Assembly: GCF_001971705.1 (NCBI RefSeq)
Contig: NZ_CP019327.1
Coordinates: 1,922,001-1,986,000, forward strand
Source of the DNA: Natronorubrum daqingense
GTDB taxonomy: Archaea; Halobacteriota; Halobacteria; Halobacteriales; Natrialbaceae
Reading direction: 5' to 3'
Length of the DNA stretch: 64,000 nucleotides
Shown: piece after piece, positions 18,482-27,732 of the stretch
Numbering within the stretch: position 1 is the stretch's first letter
Layout of the letters: every line of letters starts with the position of its first letter
Notes under the pieces: model-generated
What the model was told of the DNA's origin: nothing
What the model saw: only the letters and a program-made list of their open reading frames with translations
Databases searched by the model: none
Position numbers and translations under genes: made by a program

Positions 18482-20917
18482 ATGTCGGACACGTTCACGG
18501 AGGTCGTCACCGAACTCGAGGAAAAGTTCGATCGCCATCCCGTCTGGGTCTGGTACGATTCGAGCGAGAAGTACGGCAACGTCATCGACGATATCGAAGC
18601 GACGATGGAAGATCGAGGGGTGAACGTCGCCCGATACGATGGAAGCTTCCTCGAACTGAAACGTCGCCTCTGGGAAGAGGACAACGACATCGAAGAGGAG
18701 TGGTTGTTCTACATCCCGAAATGGCGCGATGAGGCGGAGTGGTTTATGGACGTCCACCGGCTGGGTCGACAGTTCCGGCCCGGCGCAACTGTCGGTGATC
18801 GCCCCGCTTCGAAGTATCTCGTCGGAAAGGAGGATCGAATCCCGGACGAGTACGCCAACTGGGGGCAAAACGAGACGCAACTGAGTCGAGCGTTCTTCTG
18901 CGTCCTCTTCGAAACGCCGAACCATTCTCCGCGAGACTACATCGTCCAGTACCTCGCGGATCCCGACGCGTACCGTGATACGATCGAAGAACACGGGCAG
19001 GGGCACGAGTGGGAACACCTTCTTCAAGACACGTACGGCATCTCGGCGGGGCTCGACGCGGAAGAGATCGCAACCGAAGTACTCTTCGGCGAACTCCAAC
19101 ACAACTCTCCCACCGACCGGTATGACCGTCTCGCTGCCGACGATACGAAAGCAGCAACTGAACTCTGTGAATACTGGCAGAAGATCGATACCGCGACCTA
19201 TCTCGAGTACGCCGCTTCGGTTAGCGAGGACCGGAATCTCACCCAAGAGGTCGTCGGCTCGGACTCGCTCGAGTGGGCGTCGAATTCGTTCCGACAGGTC
19301 GACGACGGCCTCGTCCAACTCTGTCTGAATCGCCTTTCCCAAGCCGACTTCGATGAACTCCCCACAATTGCAACCGAGCTCGAGTCCGTCGTCGAGCGGC
19401 GACGGAACGGGTTCTGGTACGATGAGGGACACGCTGGGTACTGGGATATTCTCGACCACGGATTGGAAGTCCTCGACGATGCAGGATCCGCAATAGACGA
19501 AATCGAAGCCGAGGGATACGATCCGAGAACTCTCGCTGACCGGTACACTGACGACTGGTGGACGATAGACGCTGCGTACCGTCGATACGTCCGCAGCGTC
19601 AAAGACAACCGTCGTCCCGTCGAGGGATTGCACGACGTTCGAGACCGGATTACGAACTACTACGTGTCGTTCCTTCGGACGCTCAACCGTCCGGTCGCCG
19701 AATACCTCGCCGACGACCCTGTGCTCGGAACACCACAGACGGGCTTCTTCGACTCACACGTCGATCGTGAAGATGGAACGGCAGTCATCATCTGTGATGG
19801 ATTGCGATATGAACTAGCCCGTGAGTTAGAGGAACGGTTCGAATCCGACGACGAAACCGACCAGCACACTGCGCTCGCGTCGGCTGCACTTCCGTCGATC
19901 ACGGAGGTCGGGATGGCGACTCATCTTCCCGGAGATCTTTCGCTCAAACTTGACTCGAGCGAAGACTTAGTCGTGGAAGTCGACGAAACCGAAATCTCGT
20001 CGAAGCAGGATCGGAAAGCCTGCTTGAACGATGCCGGGTTCACGGTTTCGGATATCGATGACGTTCTGAGTACCCCTCAGAAATCCCTGAAAGAAGAGGG
20101 TGTACCACCGAGAATTGTTTACTCCGGTATTATCGACAAGCTCGGGGAAAGTCTCGACGATGATAAGGCACTTGCACAGGCTGCCGACCACGTTCGCGAC
20201 GTAGAGGACGTAATTCAACGCCTCCGCGCTGCAGGGTACACTCGGTTCGTTGTGACCGCAGATCACGGCTTCCTCTACACCGAAGAACTCTCCGACCGGG
20301 ATAAGGTCGAATCACTCGATGGGGTTGCGTTCACGAAGCGAAGATTCGCAGCAGCCAATGCTGATGCTCCGGTTATTCCGGGTGAGGAGATCATCGAGTT
20401 CGACGAGAGCCAACTGAGTCAATTAGGGATCGAAGCGGACGATCTTCGACTGTTCTTCCCGCGAAGCGTCGCCTGCTTCAAAGCAGCCGGTGGAAACATG
20501 CGTTACTTCCACGGGGGTATTTCGATGCAGGAGTTAGCAGTCCCCTGCCTTACAGTGACGACCGTTGAGCGCGAGGACGAAGACGCTCCGATCGAATACG
20601 ACGTGTCGTTCCCAGACAACGTAACAAACACCATCGTCGACGTAACGATTGCTGCTCGGAGTAGTCAGCTTTCGTTTTCCCGGACGCCGACACTCCGACT
20701 CACGGCAACGGTCGATGGTCGAGAGGTGGCGGAACCGAAACTCATCGAGGTCAACCAGGGCGAGAACGAAGCAACGCTCCGTCTGAAAAGCGGCGAACTC
20801 GACGAGGACGCAACCATTTTGTTCGAGGCGATTGACGAAGAGACGCGTGAGACAGTGGCCAAGGGTGAAGCGAAAAATGACATCATTATGCGTGAAGACT
20901 TCGAATTCGATATCTAA
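18482..20917 (+). CDS. pglZ: BREX phosphatase-fold protein PglZ
   Basis: 811 residues, the family length. The alkaline-phosphatase-like PglZ domain occupies roughly residues 380-700: VIICDGLRYEL near 435-445 holds the first metal-binding Asp, and VTADHGFLY near 592-600 holds the Asp-His pair. The N-terminal half (PVWVWYDSSEKY…) is the usual PglZ front domain. PglZ is a core BREX component present in all types. It begins the second BREX transcript and overlaps brxL by one base. Its sequence is even in composition and GC-rich, unlike the centre of pglX. Confidence 0.9.
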   Translation: MSDTFTEVVTELEEKFDRHPVWVWYDSSEKYGNVIDDIEATMEDRGVNVARYDGSFLELKRRLWEEDNDIEEEWLFYIPKWRDEAEWFMDVHRLGRQFRPGATVGDRPASKYLVGKEDRIPDEYANWGQNETQLSRAFFCVLFETPNHSPRDYIVQYLADPDAYRDTIEEHGQGHEWEHLLQDTYGISAGLDAEEIATEVLFGELQHNSPTDRYDRLAADDTKAATELCEYWQKIDTATYLEYAASVSEDRNLTQEVVGSDSLEWASNSFRQVDDGLVQLCLNRLSQADFDELPTIATELESVVERRRNGFWYDEGHAGYWDILDHGLEVLDDAGSAIDEIEAEGYDPRTLADRYTDDWWTIDAAYRRYVRSVKDNRRPVEGLHDVRDRITNYYVSFLRTLNRPVAEYLADDPVLGTPQTGFFDSHVDREDGTAVIICDGLRYELARELEERFESDDETDQHTALASAALPSITEVGMATHLPGDLSLKLDSSEDLVVEVDETEISSKQDRKACLNDAGFTVSDIDDVLSTPQKSLKEEGVPPRIVYSGIIDKLGESLDDDKALAQAADHVRDVEDVIQRLRAAGYTRFVVTADHGFLYTEELSDRDKVESLDGVAFTKRRFAAANADAPVIPGEEIIEFDESQLSQLGIEADDLRLFFPRSVACFKAAGGNMRYFHGGISMQELAVPCLTVTTVEREDEDAPIEYDVSFPDNVTNTIVDVTIAARSSQLSFSRTPTLRLTATVDGREVAEPKLIEVNQGENEATLRLKSGELDEDATILFEAIDEETRETVAKGEAKNDIIMREDFEFDI

Positions 20918-22944
20918 TGACCCGACGTGAACTCGACCAAAAGGCGCTCGAGCACTTTTCTGGGCGCGTCGTCCGGAAAGATCTCGTCCAGGACATCAAA
21001 TCGGGTGCGAACGTCCCGACGTATGTCTTGGAGTATCTCGTCGGTCAGTATTGTGCCACCGATAGTGAGTCGGCGATCGAGGAAGGCGTCGAGAGAGTAA
21101 AAGAAATACTGAAGAAACACTATGTCCGGCCCGACGAGGCGGAGTTCATCAAGTCGGAGGTTCGTGAACGGGGCCGCTACCGCGTGATTGACAAAGTGAA
21201 TGTCCACCTCGACGAACGTCAAGACGCATACGTCGGCTCGTTCGTCAATCTGCAAATTAGCAACGTCGAGATCAACGAACATCTCGTCAGCAAACACCCC
21301 AAACTGCTTGGTGGAGGCGTGTGGGCGGTTATTGACCTCGAGTATCTCCCAGACAACGTTGGATCGGAGCACAGCCTCTTTGGAATTGACTCGTTCAAAC
21401 CGATTCAGGTATCGAGTCTCGATCTCGAGGAGATCAAAGAGCGTCGTCGAGAGTTCACACGCGACGAGTGGCGCGATCTACTGCTGCACAGTCTAGGATA
21501 CGATCCAGCTACGTTCTCCGATCGAGAGAAGATGCTCTTTCTCACCCGATGCCTCCCTCTCTGTGAGAATAACTATAATTACGTTGAGCTCGGCCCACGG
21601 GGGACCGGAAAGAGCTTCTTGTACCGCGAGATCAGCCCTCACTCAATCCTTATTTCTGGAGGCAAGACGACGGTCGCAAAGCTGTTCCTAAACCTCAATA
21701 CGGGACAAATAGGTCTCGTTGGTCGATGGGATGTCGTCGCTTTCGACGAGGTCGGGGGGCTGCAATTTTCCGATTCGGAGGCAGTCCAGATGCTCAAAGA
21801 TTACATGGAGTCTGGGAGTTTCTCGCGCGGCACTGAAGAACTCTCAGCGCGTGCATCAATGGTCTACGTCGGAAACATCGATCTCGATGTTGAAGGTGTT
21901 CTCAAAAGCTCACATCTCTTCAAGCCGTTCCCCGATGATATGCAAGATCTCGCGCTAATCGATCGCTTCCACTATTATCTTCCCGGCTGGGAAATTCCAA
22001 AGATGCGCTCGGAGTTCTTCGACGATCAGTTTGGATTCATCGTCGATTACTTCTCCGAGTTCATGCGTGAACTGCGGAAAGAATCCCACGGCGACGCGAT
22101 AAACGAGTACTTCGCCTTCGGCGATCACCTGAACCAGCGAGATGAACGAGCGGTCCGAAAGACCGTTTCAGGATTCCTGAAAATGCTCCATCCGCACGGT
22201 GAGTACACAAAAGAAGAGCTCCGGGAATACCTCGAATTCGCTATGGAAGGGCGGCGACGAGTGAAAGAACAGTTGAAGCGGATGGGTGGAATGGAGTACA
22301 GGGCGGTCAACTTCTCGTATATCGATCTGGATACTCGAGAGGAGATCTTCGTCACCGTTCCGGAGGAAGCAGAGGAGACACTCATTCCGCAGGGAACGCA
22401 ACAGCCGGGCTCTATCTATACGATTGGGAACACCGAGTCTCAGAATGCCGTTTTCCGGATCGAGACACAGGCACTTCCAGGGAAAGGGAAAAAGAGCATC
22501 TCGGGTACTCCCGGATCTGAAATGAAAGAGGAGTTCGAAACAGCGTATGACTATCTGAAGGCAAACATGCGTGAGCTTTCTCGCGAAGAGTCCCTTGACG
22601 ATCACGACATCAAAATTCAGGTGTTAAACCCATCAGATGCCTCGGAAGGAAAGGCTACCAGTGTCGGGTTCCTAGTTGGAATCATCTCGAGTATACTCGA
22701 TCGACCAGTACGTCCGCGTCTCGTAGTGCTCGGGAGCATGAGCCTCATGGGAGAGCTCGTGGAAGCAAGTTCGCTCGTCGATAAACTCCAATTAGCAGTC
22801 GACTCGGGAGCGGGGACGGTACTTCTTCCGGCGAAAAATAAAGACAGCTTCAGCAAGATCCCTGATGAGATTCTTGATGAACTCGAACTCGTATTCTATA
22901 CCGATCCAATAGAGGCAGCAAGCAAGGCACTCCAATTAGAATAG
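20917..22944 (+). CDS. brxL: BREX Lon-like protein BrxL
   Basis: 675 residues. An AAA+ ATPase domain has Walker A GPRGTGKS at about 226-233 and Walker B VVAFDEVGG near 275-283. The C-terminal quarter has a Lon-like fold (GFLVGIISSILDRPVRP, then VVLGSMSLMGEL and a late VDKLQLAVDSG). BrxL forms barrel-like rings on DNA and is the effector of type 1 and type 4 BREX. Its presence here replaces the helicases BrxHI/BrxHII of other types. It starts inside the pglZ stop (TAATG), ends the BREX locus, and is followed by hairpins that probably stop transcription. Confidence 0.9.
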   Translation: MTRRELDQKALEHFSGRVVRKDLVQDIKSGANVPTYVLEYLVGQYCATDSESAIEEGVERVKEILKKHYVRPDEAEFIKSEVRERGRYRVIDKVNVHLDERQDAYVGSFVNLQISNVEINEHLVSKHPKLLGGGVWAVIDLEYLPDNVGSEHSLFGIDSFKPIQVSSLDLEEIKERRREFTRDEWRDLLLHSLGYDPATFSDREKMLFLTRCLPLCENNYNYVELGPRGTGKSFLYREISPHSILISGGKTTVAKLFLNLNTGQIGLVGRWDVVAFDEVGGLQFSDSEAVQMLKDYMESGSFSRGTEELSARASMVYVGNIDLDVEGVLKSSHLFKPFPDDMQDLALIDRFHYYLPGWEIPKMRSEFFDDQFGFIVDYFSEFMRELRKESHGDAINEYFAFGDHLNQRDERAVRKTVSGFLKMLHPHGEYTKEELREYLEFAMEGRRRVKEQLKRMGGMEYRAVNFSYIDLDTREEIFVTVPEEAEETLIPQGTQQPGSIYTIGNTESQNAVFRIETQALPGKGKKSISGTPGSEMKEEFETAYDYLKANMRELSREESLDDHDIKIQVLNPSDASEGKATSVGFLVGIISSILDRPVRPRLVVLGSMSLMGELVEASSLVDKLQLAVDSGAGTVLLPAKNKDSFSKIPDEILDELELVFYTDPIEAASKALQLE

Positions 22945-23222
22945 CATATCTGGGACTAGGGACAGTCCCTGGATCCACACCCCCGTTTCGTGTGCATCAA
23001 CTCGAGCTCGCGGAGGCGTAAGTAATTTTTTGAGCAAGTGCCCTTAGGCACACTCGCTAAGGGGGTTGTCCCAGCGGTCGGGAACGGATAACCCGCCCAA
23101 ACCATATTCTGGCGTTATCGTGCCGATTGGCTCTCCAGTCGAAACACGCGTTCGGCGATATTCCGGTAAAACAGACCGCTAATTAGACCCGTACGACAGT
23201 GTTGCCACTCACTGGGACAGCG
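22945..23222 (+). terminator. Hairpin-rich region after brxL
   Basis: No gene is seen. It contains AGGGACAGTCCCT (22958-22970), a T-run at about 23025-23031, and a strong inverted repeat CCCTTAG/CTAAGGG with a 9-nt loop (23041-23063) that competes with a smaller hairpin GTGCC/GGCAC (23038-23051). This is a likely termination zone for the pglZ-brxL transcript and for the convergent gene ending at 23223. Confidence 0.45.
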
Positions 23223-24848
23223 CTATCTGAGGGTCGGATTCACCTTTCCGTATTCCCACGCATCGGGATCGGATCGCCACTGGACATCGGCTGTCCGCAG
23301 TTCGAGTGGATCCCGCCCGATTGAACGCCAGGCGTCGACAGCCTCGGCGAGTACATCTTGGATACGCGGATTGGACGAACTCTTCAGCTTCGAGAGGATC
23401 GTATCGATCCGTAGTGTCGTATCCTCCTCATCGGCAACGCCGACGAGACTCGCACTGTACTTCGTACAGAACTGTTGCCAGGCGTTCGATGATGCGCTCT
23501 TGGTCTCGAGATTGTAGAGCTTCGAGACGCGATCGGCAGCGTTCTCGATCCCGAACTCGACCTGCTCGACGATTGCGGTGATGTCTTGCTCGAACTTCTT
23601 GCTCGCGAAGGAGACGCACGCGTTGTCGTTCCGTAGTACACCCCGGAGTCGATCGAGCGTCCGATACACCGTGCTGATACTCCGCCCAGTGTTCTCCGCC
23701 AGCTCGTTCGGGTGTTGCTTCCCACCATCGGTGACGAGCGTCTCGAGGACCCTCTCGTCGCTCTCACGGAGTCCGACGAACGTCTGGAGAATCATCGCGT
23801 TCTGCTCGGTCTCGAGTTCCGGCGTCGGATCAGCGAACAGCTCGACGGGCTTCTCCGAAGCGACTGCGTCGAAGTGATCGTCGGGGACGTACGTCGTCTG
23901 ATCGACCTGGACCGGAACTCCGCTCCAGGAAAGAACGTTGATGAGCGTCTCGTCGATCTCCCGACGGAGCTTACGATGATCTTCCCATCGGAACGAGCGA
24001 TTGCTGTTCAGCTTCTTTTTCAGCAAAACGCCCACCTTCGGATGGTAGAGCGGATCCGTCTCATCGTCTTCGCGGACGTACTTCGGGTGGTAGTGCTTGA
24101 TCTGCTTCCCGAATCGGTGGCCCGATATCAGTCGCTTCGCGTCCGGCGTCGGCAGCCGGACCCGATGGTTGTATCCGACGATGTCCTCGTTGTCGACGCG
24201 GTACTCGAACTTGCTGCCCTTCTCGGTCGCACAGAGGTGCATCAATCGCTGCATGATTCCGGCTCGACCGACGACCTTGGGACTCCAGGATCGATTTAGC
24301 CGGACGTATCGTTCGTATGTCGTGATATTACTCATCCCGTGGACCTCTCCCGCGAAATAGTCCGTATTGATCGGGAGATTGCCTTCTCGAGCCAGCACCT
24401 GGACGAACGTCGGCAACAGACGACGGAACTCGAGCGGCTCGAGGTTCGAGCCGGCGAAGCGAACGTTGACGCCCTCATCTTCGGGGATGTTATCGAACGG
24501 TGTTGAGACCTGATCGCCGGTCTCGTAATGGCGCATATCGGCGAAGCGCGGTTGAATCAGGAAGTTCGCTTTCCGCTCACCACGTCCGTATCCGCTTATC
24601 CGATACTCGTAGAGACGTTCGTTGGTGACATCGTCCTGCAGACGCGGCGCGATCCCGCTCTTCTGGTACTTGAGGTTGACCGTCCACTCTTCGCCGTCGA
24701 CTTCCGTCTCGATCTCGCCGGAGTAGCCGTCGAACCGTTGGATAAGGAGTCGACCGAGAATCCAGTAAGGGCTGAGCCCGTTCTCAGTGAAGATGAGGTT
24801 CCCTTCGCACTCGTGAGGCGCGGTCGCGATCTGCCTCACGCGCGACAC
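23223..24848 (-). CDS. Winged-helix domain protein next to tRNA-Thr
   Basis: 541 residues from a GTG at 24848. Most of the protein is a long alpha/beta region of unknown function. Near residues 380-405 a clear winged-helix motif appears (HPNELAENTGRSISTVYRTL), as in MarR- or phage-type regulators. I associate it with a haloarchaeal group found on integrated elements beside tRNA genes (possibly DUF7845), but only from memory. It is convergent with brxL and its upstream region runs to the tRNA gene. The start could be later. It may regulate an integrated element, or itself. Confidence 0.65.
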   Translation of the reverse strand: MSRVRQIATAPHECEGNLIFTENGLSPYWILGRLLIQRFDGYSGEIETEVDGEEWTVNLKYQKSGIAPRLQDDVTNERLYEYRISGYGRGERKANFLIQPRFADMRHYETGDQVSTPFDNIPEDEGVNVRFAGSNLEPLEFRRLLPTFVQVLAREGNLPINTDYFAGEVHGMSNITTYERYVRLNRSWSPKVVGRAGIMQRLMHLCATEKGSKFEYRVDNEDIVGYNHRVRLPTPDAKRLISGHRFGKQIKHYHPKYVREDDETDPLYHPKVGVLLKKKLNSNRSFRWEDHRKLRREIDETLINVLSWSGVPVQVDQTTYVPDDHFDAVASEKPVELFADPTPELETEQNAMILQTFVGLRESDERVLETLVTDGGKQHPNELAENTGRSISTVYRTLDRLRGVLRNDNACVSFASKKFEQDITAIVEQVEFGIENAADRVSKLYNLETKSASSNAWQQFCTKYSASLVGVADEEDTTLRIDTILSKLKSSSNPRIQDVLAEAVDAWRSIGRDPLELRTADVQWRSDPDAWEYGKVNPTLR

Positions 24849-24886
24849 CTCAATTTATGGGGGTTGGGACTAGAGTATTCAGGTGT

Positions 24887-24910
24887 ATTTCTCCCGTTAA
24901 CGGGGGAAAT
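24887..24910. promoter_or_regulatory. 24-bp near-perfect palindrome
   Basis: Twelve-base arms meet at GTTAAC; only one pair fails (TCCCGTT against AACGGGG). It sits between the tRNA-Thr 3' end and the GTG of the winged-helix gene, about 40-60 nt upstream of that start. That is suitable for an operator bound by a dimeric regulator, perhaps the neighbouring protein. It could alternatively end tRNA transcription. Confidence 0.45.
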
Positions 24911-24926
24911 TGAAGGAATCGTCCGA

Positions 24927-25000
24927 AGCCGGTGGAGGGATTTGAACCCTCGACCTAATCCTTACGAAGGATTCGCTCTGCCAGTCTGAGCTACACCGGC
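24927..25000 (-). tRNA. tRNA-Thr(CGT)
   Basis: A full cloverleaf can be drawn on the minus strand: acceptor GCCGGTG/CACCGGC with discriminator U, D-stem GCTC/GAGC, anticodon stem AATCC/GGATT around the loop TTCGTAA (anticodon CGT with A37), and T-stem GAGGG/CCCTC around TTCAAAT. No CCA is encoded. It reads ACG codons. It marks the right edge of the BREX island, and tRNA 3' ends are common integration sites, but no second copy of the 3' end was seen to the left. Confidence 0.95.
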
Positions 25001-25133
25001 GCGTTCGCGTGCCACGCATCGGCGTCGTCGCCTCGACACTAACGCGCATTCTATCGTAGGGCCGAAGTCAGCCATAAGGATTGCGAATCGGCGCTGTCGT
25101 GCGATCGGTTCTCGCGGTCGGACTCGAGCCCGA

Positions 25134-26150
25134 TTATCGCTCGAGTCGAACGTCGAGACAGACGTTGAGTTCGTGTGGCGCGTAGGAGCGAACGACGCGC
25201 TCCGTCTCGACTCCGACCTCGTAGTCGGGTTCGGCTGCCTCGCGGATCGCTCGTTCGCCCGGCCCAAACGGGTCGTCTTCGTGCTGAATATCGTAGTAGT
25301 GGATGACGCAGTCGTCGCTCGCGAGGGTAACGGCGGACTCAAGAAAGTCGTCCGCGCTGTGGGGCAGGTTCATGACGAGACGGTCAGCCCAGTTCTCGTA
25401 CTCGGCTGCGACCTCGCGCACGTCCTCACAGATCGCCGTCACGCGATCCTCGACGCCGTTCCGACGCGCGTTCTCGCGCAGGTACTCAATCGCGGTCTCG
25501 TTGATATCGACGCCGACGCACTCCGCGCCGCGTTTGGCGAAAGGGATCACGAACGGCCCGACGCCGGCGAACATGTCTAAGGCTCGTTCGCGCTTTGCCC
25601 CGTTCTCATCCACCGACGCACGTCGTAACTCCCCTACCTGCTCGGCGACCCGATGGCGCTCGGTCGCGAGTCGCGGCGAGAAATAGACGTCCGAGAGATC
25701 CAGCGCAAACTCACAGCCGTACTCGCGGTGGACGACCGTCGTGTCCTCGCCGGCGAGGAGATCCCAGTCGCGCACCCGCGTTTCGCCTTTGACCTTCGAG
25801 GCCTTGTTCACCACCGTCTCGAGGGGGAGATCCGATTCGACGACGGCGTCTGCGATCGCTCGAGCGCGTTCGTCGTCGTCTTCGTCGAGTAAGGCGGCAG
25901 TTCCGAGTCGTTCGTAGGACGGTTCGAATCCCAGCAGGTCCGCGGGCGTCGTCTGCGTCTCGCGTTCGGAGACGGGTCGGGAGACGACCTCGAGGTCGTC
26001 GGAGACGGCTTCGGGATCGACGACCGGAACGTAGAGGTCACCCTCCGCGACCGAGATTTCGTACTCGTCGTCGATCAGGTCCGCCTCCGCCAGTTGGCGA
26101 CGCGTCGCTTCGCCCTCCTCTCGCGGGACGCGGACGCACGGCACTTCCAT
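25134..26150 (-). CDS. trm5: tRNA (guanine-37-N1)-methyltransferase Trm5
   Basis: 338 residues from ATG 26150. The class I SAM-binding core includes ALDMFAGVGPFVIPFAKRG and GVDINETAIEYL at about 205-235. The catalytic loop MNLPHSADDFL lies near 280-290, the NLPxxxxxF signature of Trm5. The N-terminal part carries the small D1-like and RNA-binding segments. It methylates G37 next to the anticodon and so prevents frameshifting. It lies 130 bp downstream, in map terms, of tRNA-Thr and is oriented the same way. A longer frame upstream overlaps the divergent Rieske gene and is not favoured. Confidence 0.9.
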   Translation of the reverse strand: MEVPCVRVPREEGEATRRQLAEADLIDDEYEISVAEGDLYVPVVDPEAVSDDLEVVSRPVSERETQTTPADLLGFEPSYERLGTAALLDEDDDERARAIADAVVESDLPLETVVNKASKVKGETRVRDWDLLAGEDTTVVHREYGCEFALDLSDVYFSPRLATERHRVAEQVGELRRASVDENGAKRERALDMFAGVGPFVIPFAKRGAECVGVDINETAIEYLRENARRNGVEDRVTAICEDVREVAAEYENWADRLVMNLPHSADDFLESAVTLASDDCVIHYYDIQHEDDPFGPGERAIREAAEPDYEVGVETERVVRSYAPHELNVCLDVRLER

Positions 26151-26258
26151 ACCGCTACTCTCCGACGGGCCGCCGTAACGGTGACGTTTTTGGACTCGCG
26201 CACTCGCCGCTGGTCCGTTCCGTGAACAGTTTTCAGGTAGCCGGCGATAGTCACTGGC

Positions 26259-26663
26259 ATGGAGCAACTCACGACCGTCGACACGGTCCACGAGGAGGGC
26301 TCGTGGCTGTTCACGGTGAGCGACCGGTTCGGCGACGAAGAAGAGGTGATTCTCGTTCCCTGCGAAGATGGGGTTGAGGCCTGGGTCAACCGCTGTACGC
26401 ACGAATCTCAACGATTCGATACCGGCCGTGGCGCGCCGATTCGTAACGGGCAGATCGTCTGTCCCCGCCACGGCTCGATGTTCGACTCCTGTTCGGGTCA
26501 CTGTGATAACGGCGAAGCGGCCAACACGACGCTCCCCGCGGTCGATATTACGGTCCACACCGACGGGACGGTTTTTCTCACCGACGACGACGTGACGTTC
26601 GCACACGAGGGCGGCATCGACGATGACGACGATCCGGACTCAACCTCGCACATTTCGTTGTGA
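26259..26663 (+). CDS. Rieske [2Fe-2S] protein
   Basis: 134 residues. The Rieske cluster motif is complete: C-T-H near residues 46-48, 19 residues later C-P-R-H (68-71), each providing one Cys and one His ligand. There is no membrane helix or signal peptide, so it is a soluble ferredoxin-like electron carrier, perhaps for an oxygenase or nitrite reductase-like partner that is not present here. The tail is acidic (DDDDDP). It is divergent from trm5 and followed on the same strand by dphB after about 80 bp. Confidence 0.85.
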   Translation: MEQLTTVDTVHEEGSWLFTVSDRFGDEEEVILVPCEDGVEAWVNRCTHESQRFDTGRGAPIRNGQIVCPRHGSMFDSCSGHCDNGEAANTTLPAVDITVHTDGTVFLTDDDVTFAHEGGIDDDDDPDSTSHISL

Positions 26664-26745
26664 CGATCGTTCGGCGTACCACTCCGGACCAGCGTTCGAT
26701 ACCCGTCTCGAAAGCGTATTCCCGCCGCTCTCACTACACGAACGC

Positions 26746-27534
26746 ATGCTCACCTTCATCGGCCTCGGCCTCTACGACGAGCGATCGATCACCGTCGAGG
26801 GCCAGGAAGCGCTACGTGACGCCGACCGCGCCTACGCGGAGTTCTACACCAGCAAACTCATCGGGACGACCGTCGCCGACCTCGAGTCCACCCACGATGT
26901 CGACATCGAGGTTCGTGACCGGGCCGGAGTCGAGCAACACCCGGACGACATCCTCGAGCGAGCCGAAACCGAGGACGTCGCCTTCCTGACTGCTGGCGAC
27001 ACGATGATCTCGACGACGCACGTCGACCTCCGCCTGCGCGCTCACGAGCGAGGCATCGAGACGCGGGTTATCCACGGGATCACGGCCCAGACGGCGACGA
27101 GTTCGCTCACCGGCCTGCAAAACTACCGCTTCGGGAAGGCGACGACGCTCCCCTTTCCCTACGCCCATGGAGCCGACGGCCTCCCGGCAAGCGTGACCAA
27201 CACCATCGACGACAATCGCGAGGATGGCCTCCACACCGTGGTCTATCTCGATATCAAGGTGGGCCACGAGCGAGCGGACGAAGACGAGTACATGACCGCG
27301 GATATCGGCGCGGAGCTTCTCGCCGAGGAGTACCCGGACCTCGTCGGGGTCGTCGTGGCACGTGCCGGGAGTCCGGACCCGCTCGTCGAAGCGGGTACGA
27401 TGAGCGACCTCTCGACGCGGGAGTTCGGCGATCCGCTGCACTTGCTCGTCGTCCCGGGCGAGTGTCACCTGCTCGAGGCCGACGCGGTCGTCGCGCTCGC
27501 CGGTGCCGACCGATCGACGCTCGACGTCGTCTGA
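26746..27534 (+). CDS. dphB: Diphthine synthase DphB
   Basis: 262 residues from ATG 26746; an upstream in-frame extension overlaps the Rieske gene and lacks family similarity. It starts with the tetrapyrrole-methylase-like strand MLTFIGLGLYDERS, has the GDTMISTTH loop near residue 85 and VIHGITAQTATSS near 110. DphB transfers methyl groups from SAM to the modified histidine of elongation factor aEF2 in diphthamide synthesis. Length and order of motifs match the archaeal family. Confidence 0.9.
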   Translation: MLTFIGLGLYDERSITVEGQEALRDADRAYAEFYTSKLIGTTVADLESTHDVDIEVRDRAGVEQHPDDILERAETEDVAFLTAGDTMISTTHVDLRLRAHERGIETRVIHGITAQTATSSLTGLQNYRFGKATTLPFPYAHGADGLPASVTNTIDDNREDGLHTVVYLDIKVGHERADEDEYMTADIGAELLAEEYPDLVGVVVARAGSPDPLVEAGTMSDLSTREFGDPLHLLVVPGECHLLEADAVVALAGADRSTLDVV

Positions 27535-27732
27535 GGGGATTGGCTCAGTCGCTGGTGAGTGTTGCGAGCGAGAAATTTTCGTTCAGTTCACGGCCGTCGA
27601 GCGGCATGAAACGGTTAGTTATCGAACCAATAAGCCCCGCGAATGCGGGCGTGCACGTCGATTTTGGGCGGGGAACGGTTTATCCACTCTATTAACAAGT
27701 AGCCGTGGCGCCAGCGGAGAGATACGGATAGC

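Noticed and set aside
1-24926. Duplicate of the tRNA-Thr 3' end as an attachment site
   Set aside because: No matching T-arm/acceptor sequence was noticed by eye left of the tRNA; the partner site may lie outside the window.
26151-26606. N-terminal extension of trm5
   Set aside because: It overlaps the Rieske gene on the other strand and lacks Trm5-like sequence; ATG 26150 starts the recognisable protein.
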